Shown here in pieces: positions 1-6,601 of a stretch of DNA of 6,985 bases (its first letter is position 1; each line of letters starts with the position of its first letter). The stretch is taken from contig JAKEFN010000109.1 in the NCBI GenBank assembly GCA_022616085.1, forward strand, positions 1 to 6,985, read 5' to 3'. The notes beneath the pieces were generated by a model. The model was given only the letters and a program-made list of their open reading frames with translations, ran no database searches and was not told the DNA's origin. A program made the translations under genes and the position numbers. This DNA comes from a bacterium (GTDB lineage: Bacteria > Patescibacteriota > Minisyncoccia > Phycocordibacterales > JAKEFN01).

Positions 1-98
1 AAGACTCAAAATATCAACAATATTCTTCGCTTTCCTCGCCGCATTTTCGCCTCGCACCATGAATTCTCGCTACGTCAATAGTTTTTTCACAAGCTCTA
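1..98 (+). repeat. Dispersed 98-bp upstream repeat, copy 1 (leader of typA)
   Basis: The first 98 bases match the reverse complement of 6602-6699 without gaps. I count five mismatches (positions 4, 38, 41, 57 and 92). The repeat starts with an AT-rich dyad (8-27), continues with a C-rich stretch with several CGC triplets, then CATGAATTC and TAGTTTTTTCAC, and ends in GCTCTA. It ends 13 nt before the ATG of typA and points into it, so it forms the promoter/5'-UTR region of that gene. It may extend left of the window. I see no convincing -35/-10 pair inside it. The role is unknown: a mobile leader element or the end of an insertion element are both possible. Confidence 0.9.
8..27. repeat. AT-rich dyad at the 5' end of repeat copy 1
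   Basis: AAAATAT and ATATTCTT form the two arms around a CAACA loop, with one mismatch in the stem. The same dyad lies at 6673-6692 in copy 2. There it also forms the left end of the oppositely oriented copy 3. It could be a protein-binding site or a weak hairpin; the short A/T stem argues against a stable RNA structure. Confidence 0.6.
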
Positions 99-111
99 GC
101 GAAAATATAAA

Positions 112-1905
112 ATGGAAATCAGAAATATTGCCATTATTGCTCACGTTGATCATGGAAAAACAACTTTGACGGACGCCATTATGCGGCAGACGGGGATGTT
201 CATCGAAGGGGAGAGTATGGACACCAACACGCTTGAGAAAGAGCGCGGCATTACCATATATTCCAAAAATACCGCAACGTTTTATAAAGACACCAAAATA
301 AACATCGTGGACACGCCGGGCCATGCGGACTTTGGTTCTGAAGTGGAGCGCGTTCTCCGTTCCATTGATTCCGTGCTCCTTATCGTGGATGCGCAAGAAG
401 GGCCGATGCCGCAGACACGATTCGTCCTCAAAAAATCTCTGGAACTCGGTTTGAAGCCGATTGTTGTCGTAAACAAAATAGACAAGCCCGCGGCGAATCC
501 GGCAAAGACGATTGATGACGTGCTGGAACTTTTTATGGATTTGGGAGGAACCGATGATCAGCTTGATTTTACCGTTGTCTATGCGATCGGTCGCGAAGGA
601 ATCGCAAAAATGAAGCTCGAAGACGATGCAAAAGATTTGACGCCGCTTCTTGATACGATTCTTCACGAGGTGCCCGCGGCGGCAAACGATACGGAGAAGC
701 CGCTTCGGGCTCAGCCATTTAATCTCGCATACGATAATTTTCTCGGACGTATGGCGATTATTCGCATATATGACGGCATTATCAAGACGGGCGATACCGT
801 GTATGCAAAAAATGTGGAAGGGAAGATGCATTCTGGCCGTGTTACGAAACTTTTTACATTTCGCGGATTGAAACGGGAACCGGCAGATAGCGCAGCGGCC
901 GGAGATATTGCAGTTATGGCGGGGCTGCCGGATATTTATATAGGCGAAACAATTTGTTCGTCTCCCGATGAAGCTCTACTTCCGTCAATCAAGGTGGACG
1001 AGCCGACTATCGCGCTTGATTTCCTCGTCAACAACTCTCCGTTTGCGGGACGTGAAGGGAAGTTCGTTACAAGCAGACAAATTCGCGAACGTTTGGAAAA
1101 AGAGCTTGAGGTGAATGTCGGTCTTCACATAAATTTTACTAATCCCGACGAGCTCTTGGTGCACGGCCGCGGCGAACTGCATATTGCGGTGCTTCTTGAA
1201 AATATGCGGCGGGAAGGTTATGAGCTCATGGTGTCGCAGCCCCGCGCGATTATAAGAGATATTGACGGAGTGAAATCGGAGCCGTTCGAAGAAATAACGG
1301 TTGACGTGCCGTCCGGTTTCGAGGGCGCAGTCATCGAAAAATTGGGAAGCCGCGGGGCGGTTCTCCTTGCGGTAAAGAATGTTGAGAATACGGTTCGCTT
1401 GACGCTTGAAGGCCCGACGCGCGGGCTTCTGGGCTACAAGAATCAATTTGTGGTTGATACGAAAGGAGAAGGGATCATGGCGACTCGCGTCTTGGGATTC
1501 CGTCCATATGCGGGGGAAATAAAAAGAAAAGCCACGGGTTCCATGACGTCCATGATTACCGGCAAAGCTGCGGGGTACGCTCTCTGGAATCTTCAGGATC
1601 GGGGAACGCTCTATATTGGGCCCGGCACGGAGGTCTATGAGGGCATGGTTATCGGCAACACGTCCAAAGGAGAAGAGCTTGCGGTTAATCCGGTGAAGGG
1701 GAAACAGCTCACCAATATTCGCGCCGCGGGTTCCGATGCCGCGATCGAGCTTTTTCCTCCGTATTTTCTCACGATTGAACGCGGCCTCGAGACTATGTCC
1801 CCTGACGAATATCTCGAGATTACGCCCAAATCCGTCCGTCTCCGGAAACAAGGCCTCACCGAAATTGACCGCGCGCGGTTAAAGAGGGGGCAGAATAAGA
1901 CATGA
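112..1905 (+). CDS. typA: Ribosome-associated translational GTPase TypA/BipA
   Basis: This 597-residue protein is a full-length TypA/BipA, slightly shorter than the roughly 605-615 residues usual in the family. The G motifs are clear: G1 AHVDHGKTT (residues 10-18), G2 ERGITI (44-49), G3 DTPGHADF (67-74, with the catalytic-type histidine H71) and G4 NKIDKP (121-126). A beta-barrel domain II follows (about 196-285), then EF-G III/V-like domains and the BipA-specific C-terminal domain. Domain IV of EF-G is absent, as expected. In characterised bacteria BipA binds the 70S ribosome and helps 50S assembly and growth under cold or stress; that is family knowledge. The ATG at 112 starts just before G1 and no upstream in-frame start fits. 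No Shine-Dalgarno is visible: the preceding bases are A-rich and the repeat ends 13 nt upstream. The stop overlaps the nuclease start (ATGA), so the two are probably co-transcribed. Confidence 0.97.
   Translation: MEIRNIAIIAHVDHGKTTLTDAIMRQTGMFIEGESMDTNTLEKERGITIYSKNTATFYKDTKINIVDTPGHADFGSEVERVLRSIDSVLLIVDAQEGPMPQTRFVLKKSLELGLKPIVVVNKIDKPAANPAKTIDDVLELFMDLGGTDDQLDFTVVYAIGREGIAKMKLEDDAKDLTPLLDTILHEVPAAANDTEKPLRAQPFNLAYDNFLGRMAIIRIYDGIIKTGDTVYAKNVEGKMHSGRVTKLFTFRGLKREPADSAAAGDIAVMAGLPDIYIGETICSSPDEALLPSIKVDEPTIALDFLVNNSPFAGREGKFVTSRQIRERLEKELEVNVGLHINFTNPDELLVHGRGELHIAVLLENMRREGYELMVSQPRAIIRDIDGVKSEPFEEITVDVPSGFEGAVIEKLGSRGAVLLAVKNVENTVRLTLEGPTRGLLGYKNQFVVDTKGEGIMATRVLGFRPYAGEIKRKATGSMTSMITGKAAGYALWNLQDRGTLYIGPGTEVYEGMVIGNTSKGEELAVNPVKGKQLTNIRAAGSDAAIELFPPYFLTIERGLETMSPDEYLEITPKSVRLRKQGLTEIDRARLKRGQNKT
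1884..1890 (+). promoter_or_regulatory. Shine-Dalgarno for the nuclease gene
   Basis: GAGGGGG lies 11 nt before the ATG at 1902, inside the last codons of typA. It favours this start over the ATG at 1911, which would be about 20 nt away. Together with the 4-nt ATGA overlap it suggests translational coupling. Confidence 0.6.
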
Positions 1906-2696
1906 ACATAATGCGCACGAGCGGAGTTTTTTTGCTTGGTTTTGCCATTGGCTTCGCGTTGAGCGTTTTTTTAGTTCAAAACGAGAACGGTGCGGGAAAA
2001 AGTGAAGAGATCGTTTCTGCGGCGGTTATAAATACTCCTACGGACGAAAATTTTGCCGCCGGAGAGCAGGATAGAAACAAGACGTTTTTTCTCGTGGTGA
2101 AAGTTATTGACGGGGATACCATTGCGGTTTCTATGAACGGATCGACCGAGACAGTCCGCCTTATCGGGATCGATACGCCGGAAGTTCCCGGTTCAAAAGC
2201 AAAAGTCGAGTGTCTGGGGCGCGAAGCTTCGGAGAAAATGTCAGAACTTCTTGCTCAAGAGAGCGTTCGTCTGGAGAAAGATGCGACACAGGGAGACCGC
2301 GACCGATACGGCCGGCTTCTTGCGTATGTATTCCGCGAAGACGGATTGTTTATGAACAAATGGATGATTGAGGAAGGATACGCATACGAATATACATACG
2401 CCGCGCCGTATGCATATCAACGAGAATTTAAAGAAGCGGAGAAAAAAGCCCGAGAGGAGAAGAGAGGACTCTGGGCTGTAAACATTTGCGGAAAGGAAAC
2501 GAAAAATAGAGAGGAGGCGACCACTATTCCCGCCGGGCCGTATCCGGATGATTGCATTTCGAATATATATAACTGCACGGATTTTACAACGCAGGCGGAG
2601 GCGCAGAATATCTATGATTCCTGCGGCGGCGCGGGCAACGATATTCATAAATTGGATCAAAACAAAGACGGCGAAGCGTGCGAGAGTTTGCCGTAA
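1902..2696 (+). CDS. Membrane-anchored thermonuclease (SNase) with C-terminal excalibur domain
   Basis: This 264-residue protein has an N-terminal hydrophobic segment (about residues 9-26) that acts as a signal or anchor, then a linker. The staphylococcal-nuclease domain spans about 61-196. The active-site set is intact: D70-G-D72-T, R86 in RLIGIDTPE with D91, T92 and E94, and R138 in RYGR. These match the SNase Ca-binding aspartates, the two catalytic arginines and the glutamate. A C-terminal excalibur domain (about 213-262) has DCxxxxNC at its start and ends in the calcium-loop-like DQNKDGEACE. Family knowledge says it is a Ca-dependent phosphodiesterase acting on DNA and RNA; location outside the membrane is inferred from the N-terminus. 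It overlaps typA by 4 nt. Feeding on environmental DNA is a plausible role in a cell with limited nucleotide synthesis, but is inference. Confidence 0.93.
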   Translation: MNIMRTSGVFLLGFAIGFALSVFLVQNENGAGKSEEIVSAAVINTPTDENFAAGEQDRNKTFFLVVKVIDGDTIAVSMNGSTETVRLIGIDTPEVPGSKAKVECLGREASEKMSELLAQESVRLEKDATQGDRDRYGRLLAYVFREDGLFMNKWMIEEGYAYEYTYAAPYAYQREFKEAEKKAREEKRGLWAVNICGKETKNREEATTIPAGPYPDDCISNIYNCTDFTTQAEAQNIYDSCGGAGNDIHKLDQNKDGEACESLP

Positions 2697-2719
2697 CGGT
2701 CGCGGCTTTCGCTCGTCTC

Positions 2720-2748
2720 TTATCATATGGGGAAGAATATGATACTAT
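2720..2748 (+). promoter_or_regulatory. Weak sigma70-like promoter before the GH18 gene
   Basis: TTATCA (2720-2725) and TACTAT (2743-2748) are 17 nt apart; each matches four of six consensus bases. The implied transcription start, about 2755, is only a few bases from the ATG at 2758. There is no Shine-Dalgarno next to that ATG, so a leaderless message is possible. Confidence 0.35.
2721..2744. promoter_or_regulatory. Perfect 8-bp inverted repeat upstream of the GH18 gene
   Basis: TATCATAT and ATATGATA (2721-2728 and 2737-2744) form a perfect dyad with an 8-nt spacer, GGGGAAGA. A third partial half-site, ATATCAT, overlaps the start codon. The dyad lies in the 61-nt gap between two genes and overlaps the proposed promoter hexamers, which is where an operator would sit. 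A hairpin is the alternative, but no T-tract follows, so it is not a standard terminator. Confidence 0.5.
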
Positions 2749-2757
2749 AGGCATATC

Positions 2758-4599
2758 ATGAAGCGGTCTTGTGTGGATTATCTGATAAAGAAAAGCATAC
2801 TGGCGGGTTTTGCTCTTGCTACTTTTTTTTCGTATACCACGGTTTATGCCGAGGATCCTTCATTCGAAGTCTCGGGCTGGGTCCCGTATTGGAAATCCAC
2901 CGCGGGGGTAAATGACATCATCCCACGGCTCGGCACATTTACCGAAGTGAACCCGTTTATTTATTCGGTGCGCCAAGACGGCTCTTTATACGCGAATTCC
3001 GACCTTTCCGCTCCGGAGTGGATGACTTTAAAAAATGCCGCACATACGGCAGGCGTTCGTTTTATCCCGACTATCATGTGGGCGAATGCCGATGCGATGG
3101 ATGAGATTTTTCGGGACGACGCCAAACGAAAGGCGCATGTTCAGTCCATCATGCAGACAGTTTACGGTTACGATCTTGATGGAATCGATATAGATTATGA
3201 GGCGAAATACGCGCGCACAAGACCTTACTTTTCGCTTTTTTTGAAAGAACTGTATGAGGCAATCGGGTATGATAAGTGGGTTATGTGCACTATTGAGGCG
3301 CGAACGCCGCTTGACTCCCGCTACGAAAAACCCGAGGATATCCCGCCCGATATCGAATATGCAAACGATTTTGCCGAAATCAATAAATACTGCGATCGCG
3401 TGAGGATTATGGCCTATGACCAAGGGCGTTATGACTTGAAACTCAATAAGGCGAATTCGGACCCGTATGTTCCCGTTGCAGACCGCGCCTGGGTTGAAAA
3501 GGTGGTGCGTCTTGCCGCCGAGGAGATTGATAGAAACAAAATCAGCATCGGCATCCCGACATATGGGTATGAGTATGATATGTTCCCGGCCCTCAATGGC
3601 GGCGGATACACGGAATATTCGCGCTTGTGGTCGTTTAATCCGAATTATGCGAGAGATATGGGGGCTAAACTCGGCATAGAGCCGGTCCGTAATTCGGCCG
3701 GAGAGCTTTTTCTTATCTATCCCGCTTCGCGCGCGCCTGAAGGGGCGATACCGCTCCCGTTTGCGACGCGAGTGCTTTCGTGGAGCGATGCGGAATCAGT
3801 GCGGCAGAAGACAGAACTTGCGAAGGAACTCGGCGTGCGTGGCATTTCTATTTTTAAAATCGACGGCGGGCAGGATCCGGGACTCTATGCGGCGCTCTCT
3901 CCGCACCAAGGGATGAAATTCGCGCAAAAAGAAAAAAATCTTGCAAGCGTCCTCACCGCGGGCGGGGCGCTTGAGATAACAGGCGCGCCGGAAGGGGCGG
4001 GAGCGACTCAACAAGGGTCGCCTGTATCCGCACCGTCAACGCCCCCGGAGCCTCTTTTCAAACTTCCCTTGGTTGATCTCAATCTCGGGATGCGAAGCGA
4101 GGATGTTGTGCTTCTTCAGAAATTTTTGAACGGAAATGGTTTTCATGTCGCGGAATCAGGAGCCGGATCTCCCGGAAACGAAACAATTATGTTCGGAAGC
4201 GCCACCAAAGCCGCTCTCACACGGTTCCAAAAGGCGAACGGCATCTCTCCCGCAACCGGATATTATGGTCCGCGTACGCGCGCAGAGATGCAAAAAATTG
4301 CGGGGAGCGGAACTGCTCCCGCCACGGCGGTATCATCTGGAGGGGTCGCCGCATCCGCGTTTACTCGCGACATCGGGGTAGGTACGGCCGGAGAAGATGT
4401 TCGCGCGCTTCAAGCATATCTCAATAACAAAGGATTCAAGATTGCAGAGTCTGGCCCGGGATCTCCTGGAAACGAAACGGAAAAATTCGGGACGCTTACG
4501 CATAACGCGCTTCGGAGTTTTCAAGCCGCGATGGGCATTTCTCCCGCTACAGGATTTTTCGGACCGAAGACTCGCGCGTTTATTGAGAATGGGGAATAA
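2758..4599 (+). CDS. Secreted GH18-like glycosidase with two C-terminal peptidoglycan-binding domains
   Basis: The 613-residue protein opens with a signal peptide (K-rich start, hydrophobic core about 13-27, likely cleavage after VYA at 31). A GH18 TIM-barrel domain follows (about 36-385). It carries the DxxDxDxE motif as DGIDIDYE (141-148, proton donor E148), MAYDQ (218-222) and a late SWSD (341-344). The order resembles the YaaH/SleL type of spore-wall glucosaminidase more than classic chitinases. After a Pro/Ser/Gly linker (about 404-432) come two PG_binding_1-like modules (437-508 and 537-608). The wall-binding modules point to peptidoglycan as substrate, but chitin-like glycans are not excluded. 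The gene has its own weak promoter and dyad and ends at a strong shared terminator. The ATG gives a complete signal peptide, though no Shine-Dalgarno is seen. Confidence 0.92.
   Translation: MKRSCVDYLIKKSILAGFALATFFSYTTVYAEDPSFEVSGWVPYWKSTAGVNDIIPRLGTFTEVNPFIYSVRQDGSLYANSDLSAPEWMTLKNAAHTAGVRFIPTIMWANADAMDEIFRDDAKRKAHVQSIMQTVYGYDLDGIDIDYEAKYARTRPYFSLFLKELYEAIGYDKWVMCTIEARTPLDSRYEKPEDIPPDIEYANDFAEINKYCDRVRIMAYDQGRYDLKLNKANSDPYVPVADRAWVEKVVRLAAEEIDRNKISIGIPTYGYEYDMFPALNGGGYTEYSRLWSFNPNYARDMGAKLGIEPVRNSAGELFLIYPASRAPEGAIPLPFATRVLSWSDAESVRQKTELAKELGVRGISIFKIDGGQDPGLYAALSPHQGMKFAQKEKNLASVLTAGGALEITGAPEGAGATQQGSPVSAPSTPPEPLFKLPLVDLNLGMRSEDVVLLQKFLNGNGFHVAESGAGSPGNETIMFGSATKAALTRFQKANGISPATGYYGPRTRAEMQKIAGSGTAPATAVSSGGVAASAFTRDIGVGTAGEDVRALQAYLNNKGFKIAESGPGSPGNETEKFGTLTHNALRSFQAAMGISPATGFFGPKTRAFIENGE
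4066..4281 (+). repeat. Peptidoglycan-binding module 1
   Basis: Residues 437-508 of the glycosidase. Key pattern: LxxGMxSEDVxxLQxFLN, then VAESGAGSPGNET, FG, ALxxFQ, GISPATGYYGPRTRA. It is roughly 60% identical to the second module, so it is an in-gene duplication. The SGxGSPGNET insert before the second half is longer than in a minimal PG_binding_1 domain. Confidence 0.85.
4366..4581 (+). repeat. Peptidoglycan-binding module 2
   Basis: Residues 537-608. It repeats module 1 with the same order of anchors: GEDVRALQAYLN, IAESGPGSPGNET, FG, ALRSFQ, GISPATGFFGPKTRA. It ends five residues before the stop, so the protein terminates with the binding domain. Confidence 0.85.
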
Positions 4600-4636
4600 A
4601 AAAAACGATTCATCCGAAGATAATCGTTTTTTTTCA
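4597..4636. terminator. Bidirectional Rho-independent terminator with UUCG-type loop
   Basis: ACGATT pairs with AATCGT and an inner ATC pairs with GAT, with one bulged C. An A-tract precedes and a T-tract follows, so each strand reads as hairpin plus U-run. On the minus strand the loop is CTTCGG, the very stable cUUCGg tetraloop. It serves the convergent GH18 and C39 genes. The TAA of the first (4597-4599) and the TGA of the second (4634-4636) lie at the two edges. Confidence 0.85.
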
Positions 4637-5779
4637 TGTTTTATTGAGATTGTTGATTTTGTTTGTTTTGAAATACGGAGCCATCATCCAGCGTTTTACT
4701 TTTATAAATTGCGACGTGTCCGCATCCCACCATTTCTCCATAAATTGATGAATGGGCATCTTTCTCACTTCGCAAAGCCATGGATCAAGAAGGTACACAA
4801 AATGTTTCGTCACTCTGCAGATAACAGAATAATGTCCCTCGTCGTTTTTGGCGGTGATTTTTACGCCATTCCAATTTTTGTTCTTGTACTTAAAATCTTC
4901 CCACCATCCGACAACGACCGGAAGCCGTTTCCCCATAACATAGCGCTTAAGATCGCGCATGCTTGCATTTTTTTTCTCGAAGACAGAAGCGCCAAGTATG
5001 CGGGCGCATGCGGCCATATCTTTGTGATCGGTGCCGTGTTTTGTTGATCGGCAGAGTTCGGCAATCGTTTTTTCTTCATACTCTCTTCCGAAGAAATCAA
5101 AAATAATTTTAAGAGACGCTGGGCCGCAATAGTTGCCGTTTTTCTGCTTAGAGAGTTTCAGGTATGGCGATTTGTGAAGGGGCATCCGGAATTCTTTTTT
5201 TCGATACCGCGCTTCTTTTAAGGTCGCGCGTTCGTGCGCCTTTTGGTAGGGAAGCCCTTGCCTCATCCATTTTCGCTCCTCGAGTTCGTGAATAAGCGTA
5301 TAATATACGTCGCGAGGATGATTCGCGGCATCGAGCCATATATTATTCTTGGGTATGAAGGAGTAGCATAGATCATGCCCGCCGTGAATAAACCACGGGT
5401 CGAAGTGTTTTCTTACGAGGGACCCTCGGACAAAACACACGTTTAAAGTTTGGTGTTTTTGCATGCCGAGAGCTACCTGTGGAAGCGCTTTCTTTTTAGG
5501 AAGGAGTCTTTTTTTCAGATATTCCCGGAGCCTCGCTTCCGACCAATTCTTTTTTTTGACTTCAATATGGTGAATTTTTAGGAGAAAATCCACCTCTTTC
5601 TTATAGCGTTCGTCTATCCAGATTTCTCCTTTCGGTATAAAAGGCATCCCGTGACTTCGCTTCGGACTGCACGTCGCCGCCGATTCTATGATGTCAAAAT
5701 CGGGATATGTGTTTCGAATGCGGAAACCATCGACATACCGGATTTTTTTGCATCTTTTTTTTAGTCTCTCTGCGGACAT
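4634..5779 (-). CDS. C39-like cysteine peptidase with duplicated N-terminal domain
   Basis: This 381-residue protein has no signal peptide or membrane segment, so it appears cytoplasmic. The C-terminal part (about 206-345) is a papain-like C39 domain: Q212, then NYCGPASL with nucleophile C218, GHYSVI with H316, and LLDPW with D332. That makes a plausible complete triad plus oxyanion Gln. No ABC transporter is fused, unlike bacteriocin-processing C39 proteins. The N-terminal half holds two related segments (45-75 and 139-171), each with FIPKxxIWxD followed by a histidine. The second continues as HELEE (164-168) and GLPYxxAHxxA, resembling a metal-binding HExxE, but I cannot assign it a family. 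The start has a GGGAG Shine-Dalgarno 8 nt upstream. The gene is 28 nt behind the Gmad2 gene and may be read from both that operon and its own promoter. The substrate is unknown. Confidence 0.85.
   Translation of the reverse strand: MSAERLKKRCKKIRYVDGFRIRNTYPDFDIIESAATCSPKRSHGMPFIPKGEIWIDERYKKEVDFLLKIHHIEVKKKNWSEARLREYLKKRLLPKKKALPQVALGMQKHQTLNVCFVRGSLVRKHFDPWFIHGGHDLCYSFIPKNNIWLDAANHPRDVYYTLIHELEERKWMRQGLPYQKAHERATLKEARYRKKEFRMPLHKSPYLKLSKQKNGNYCGPASLKIIFDFFGREYEEKTIAELCRSTKHGTDHKDMAACARILGASVFEKKNASMRDLKRYVMGKRLPVVVGWWEDFKYKNKNWNGVKITAKNDEGHYSVICRVTKHFVYLLDPWLCEVRKMPIHQFMEKWWDADTSQFIKVKRWMMAPYFKTNKINNLNKT
5267..5365 (-). repeat. In-gene duplicated segment, copy B (HELEE-bearing)
   Basis: Residues 139-171 of the C39-like protein: FIPKNNIWLD, nine-plus variable residues, then IHELEE. 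It aligns without gaps to residues 45-77, with F-I-P-K, I-W, D and I-H conserved. H164, E165 and E168 could bind a metal. Confidence 0.55.
5555..5647 (-). repeat. In-gene duplicated segment, copy A (degenerate)
   Basis: Residues 45-75: FIPKGEIWID, then IHHIEV. The spacing from the Asp to the His (14 residues) equals that in copy B. The glutamate after the His is replaced by His, so this copy has probably lost any catalytic role. DNA similarity is low, so the duplication is old. Confidence 0.5.
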
Positions 5780-5787
5780 TTTTTCAA

Positions 5788-5792
5788 CTCCC
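5788..5792 (-). promoter_or_regulatory. Shine-Dalgarno for the C39-like gene
   Basis: GGGAG on the minus strand, 8 nt before the ATG at 5779. It supports that start and shows that the host does use Shine-Dalgarno initiation. Confidence 0.6.
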
Positions 5793-5807
5793 GCGCACTT
5801 TCTTGTT

Positions 5808-6593
5808 TTAGTATATTACTTCAGGGTCGTTTTGTCTTGACCCTTCAATGCACGAGGCAAGCGCGGGCGTTTCGGTCCAGCCGCATTCGCCGTTTGTTTG
5901 CCGTTCGCACGCCGCGTTTTGATAGCAGGCATATTCGGGGCGATATTCGCAGGTTGTTATCGCTTCTTCGTCCGCGCAGACTTGTCCACTGCAGCCCGTT
6001 ATGACGCAATCGCCATTTGGTTTCGGCTCCCCGCTTGTAAGAGGAGGAGGAGTTTCGCTTTCGCCGAATCGCACCGGCACGCGAAGTTCATCATCGTGTT
6101 CGGGAAGCCCCGAGGGGTTGTCTTTCATGAGAACGAGCGTCCCTTTGCCTTCGGAAGGCGCAGTGAATGTAAGAACCGCCTTGAACGGAACGAAATTTTC
6201 GGTCATCCAATCGCTTTGCGCCTCTGCATGGTATACCGCGATTTCTTTCCCGTTTTCATCGAGAAGCTTGATCGGAAATGACGCTTCAAAAAACCATGTG
6301 CCGCGCGCTCGTCCTGTAATAGTGAGAGGACTTGCGATTTCTTGATTGGGGCGGGGGTTCTCGATGAGTATAAGGTCGCTTTTTTCAAGTTCGTTCCCGA
6401 TGTTTTCAATGAATGTTTTCCCATCCGGCACATGGCACTGACGAGGATAACTCTCCATCACCGGATGTCCCGCCGCGGCACATTCGTCAAAAGTGTTTAC
6501 AGTCGATACGGGAGCAGCGGCATCTCTCATAAAGAAATAACCCGCCGCGCCGAGCACGATAATTATTGCAATAAAAATAGGCGTTTTTTTCAT
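5808..6593 (-). CDS. Membrane-anchored Gmad2 / eight-cysteine-cluster protein
   Basis: I start this 261-residue protein at MKKTPIFI, which gives a clean N-terminal anchor (about residues 5-21, no lipobox cysteine). A short module follows (35-63) with FDECAAAGHPVMESYPRQC and DGKTF, a pattern I recall from Parcubacteria surface proteins. Residues 74-176 look like Gmad2, an Ig-like domain first described in spore germination proteins: IENPRPNQEIASPLTITG, a central WFFEASFPIKL, and a VPVRF end. The C-terminus (196-248) has eight cysteines (196, 201, 206, 215, 223, 229, 237, 248), as in eight-cysteine-cluster proteins. It is probably a surface-exposed binding or structural protein; no enzyme motif is visible. 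An in-frame ATG at 6641 would add 16 residues, but these come from repeat copy 2, and the same bases in copy 1 are out of frame with typA. No Shine-Dalgarno is visible. Confidence 0.85.
   Translation of the reverse strand: MKKTPIFIAIIIVLGAAGYFFMRDAAAPVSTVNTFDECAAAGHPVMESYPRQCHVPDGKTFIENIGNELEKSDLILIENPRPNQEIASPLTITGRARGTWFFEASFPIKLLDENGKEIAVYHAEAQSDWMTENFVPFKAVLTFTAPSEGKGTLVLMKDNPSGLPEHDDELRVPVRFGESETPPPLTSGEPKPNGDCVITGCSGQVCADEEAITTCEYRPEYACYQNAACERQTNGECGWTETPALASCIEGSRQNDPEVIY
5810..5838 (-). promoter_or_regulatory. Probable internal promoter for the C39-like gene
   Basis: On the minus strand AAGACA (5838-5833) and TATACT (5815-5810) are exactly 17 nt apart; the -10 matches five of six bases and the -35 four of six. 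The site lies in the last codons of the Gmad2 gene and the -10 touches its stop codon. A transcript would start near 5803, about 24 nt before the ATG. Confidence 0.5.
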
Positions 6594-6601
6594 GGTTTTT
6601 G

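Noticed and set aside
1..98. Integron attC or CRISPR-like repeat
   Set aside because: There is no attC core site pattern and no regular spacer array. The copies are far apart and inverted.
70..831. 253-codon minus-strand open frame over repeat copy 1 and the start of typA
   Set aside because: Antisense to the G domain of typA; no motif and no ribosome site. It is a shadow frame.
985..1851. 288-codon minus-strand open frame opposite typA
   Set aside because: It lies wholly within a strongly conserved GTPase gene, has no recognisable domain, and its composition (Arg/Ile/Phe rich) is what the antisense of such a gene gives.
2697..2757. Rho-independent terminator after the nuclease gene
   Set aside because: The only strong dyad there has no T-tract and an A/T stem, so it fits an operator better than a terminator.
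4397..5047. 216-codon plus-strand open frame spanning the terminator
   Set aside because: It crosses a strong terminator, overlaps the end of the GH18 gene and is antisense to the C39 triad region. No domain is seen.
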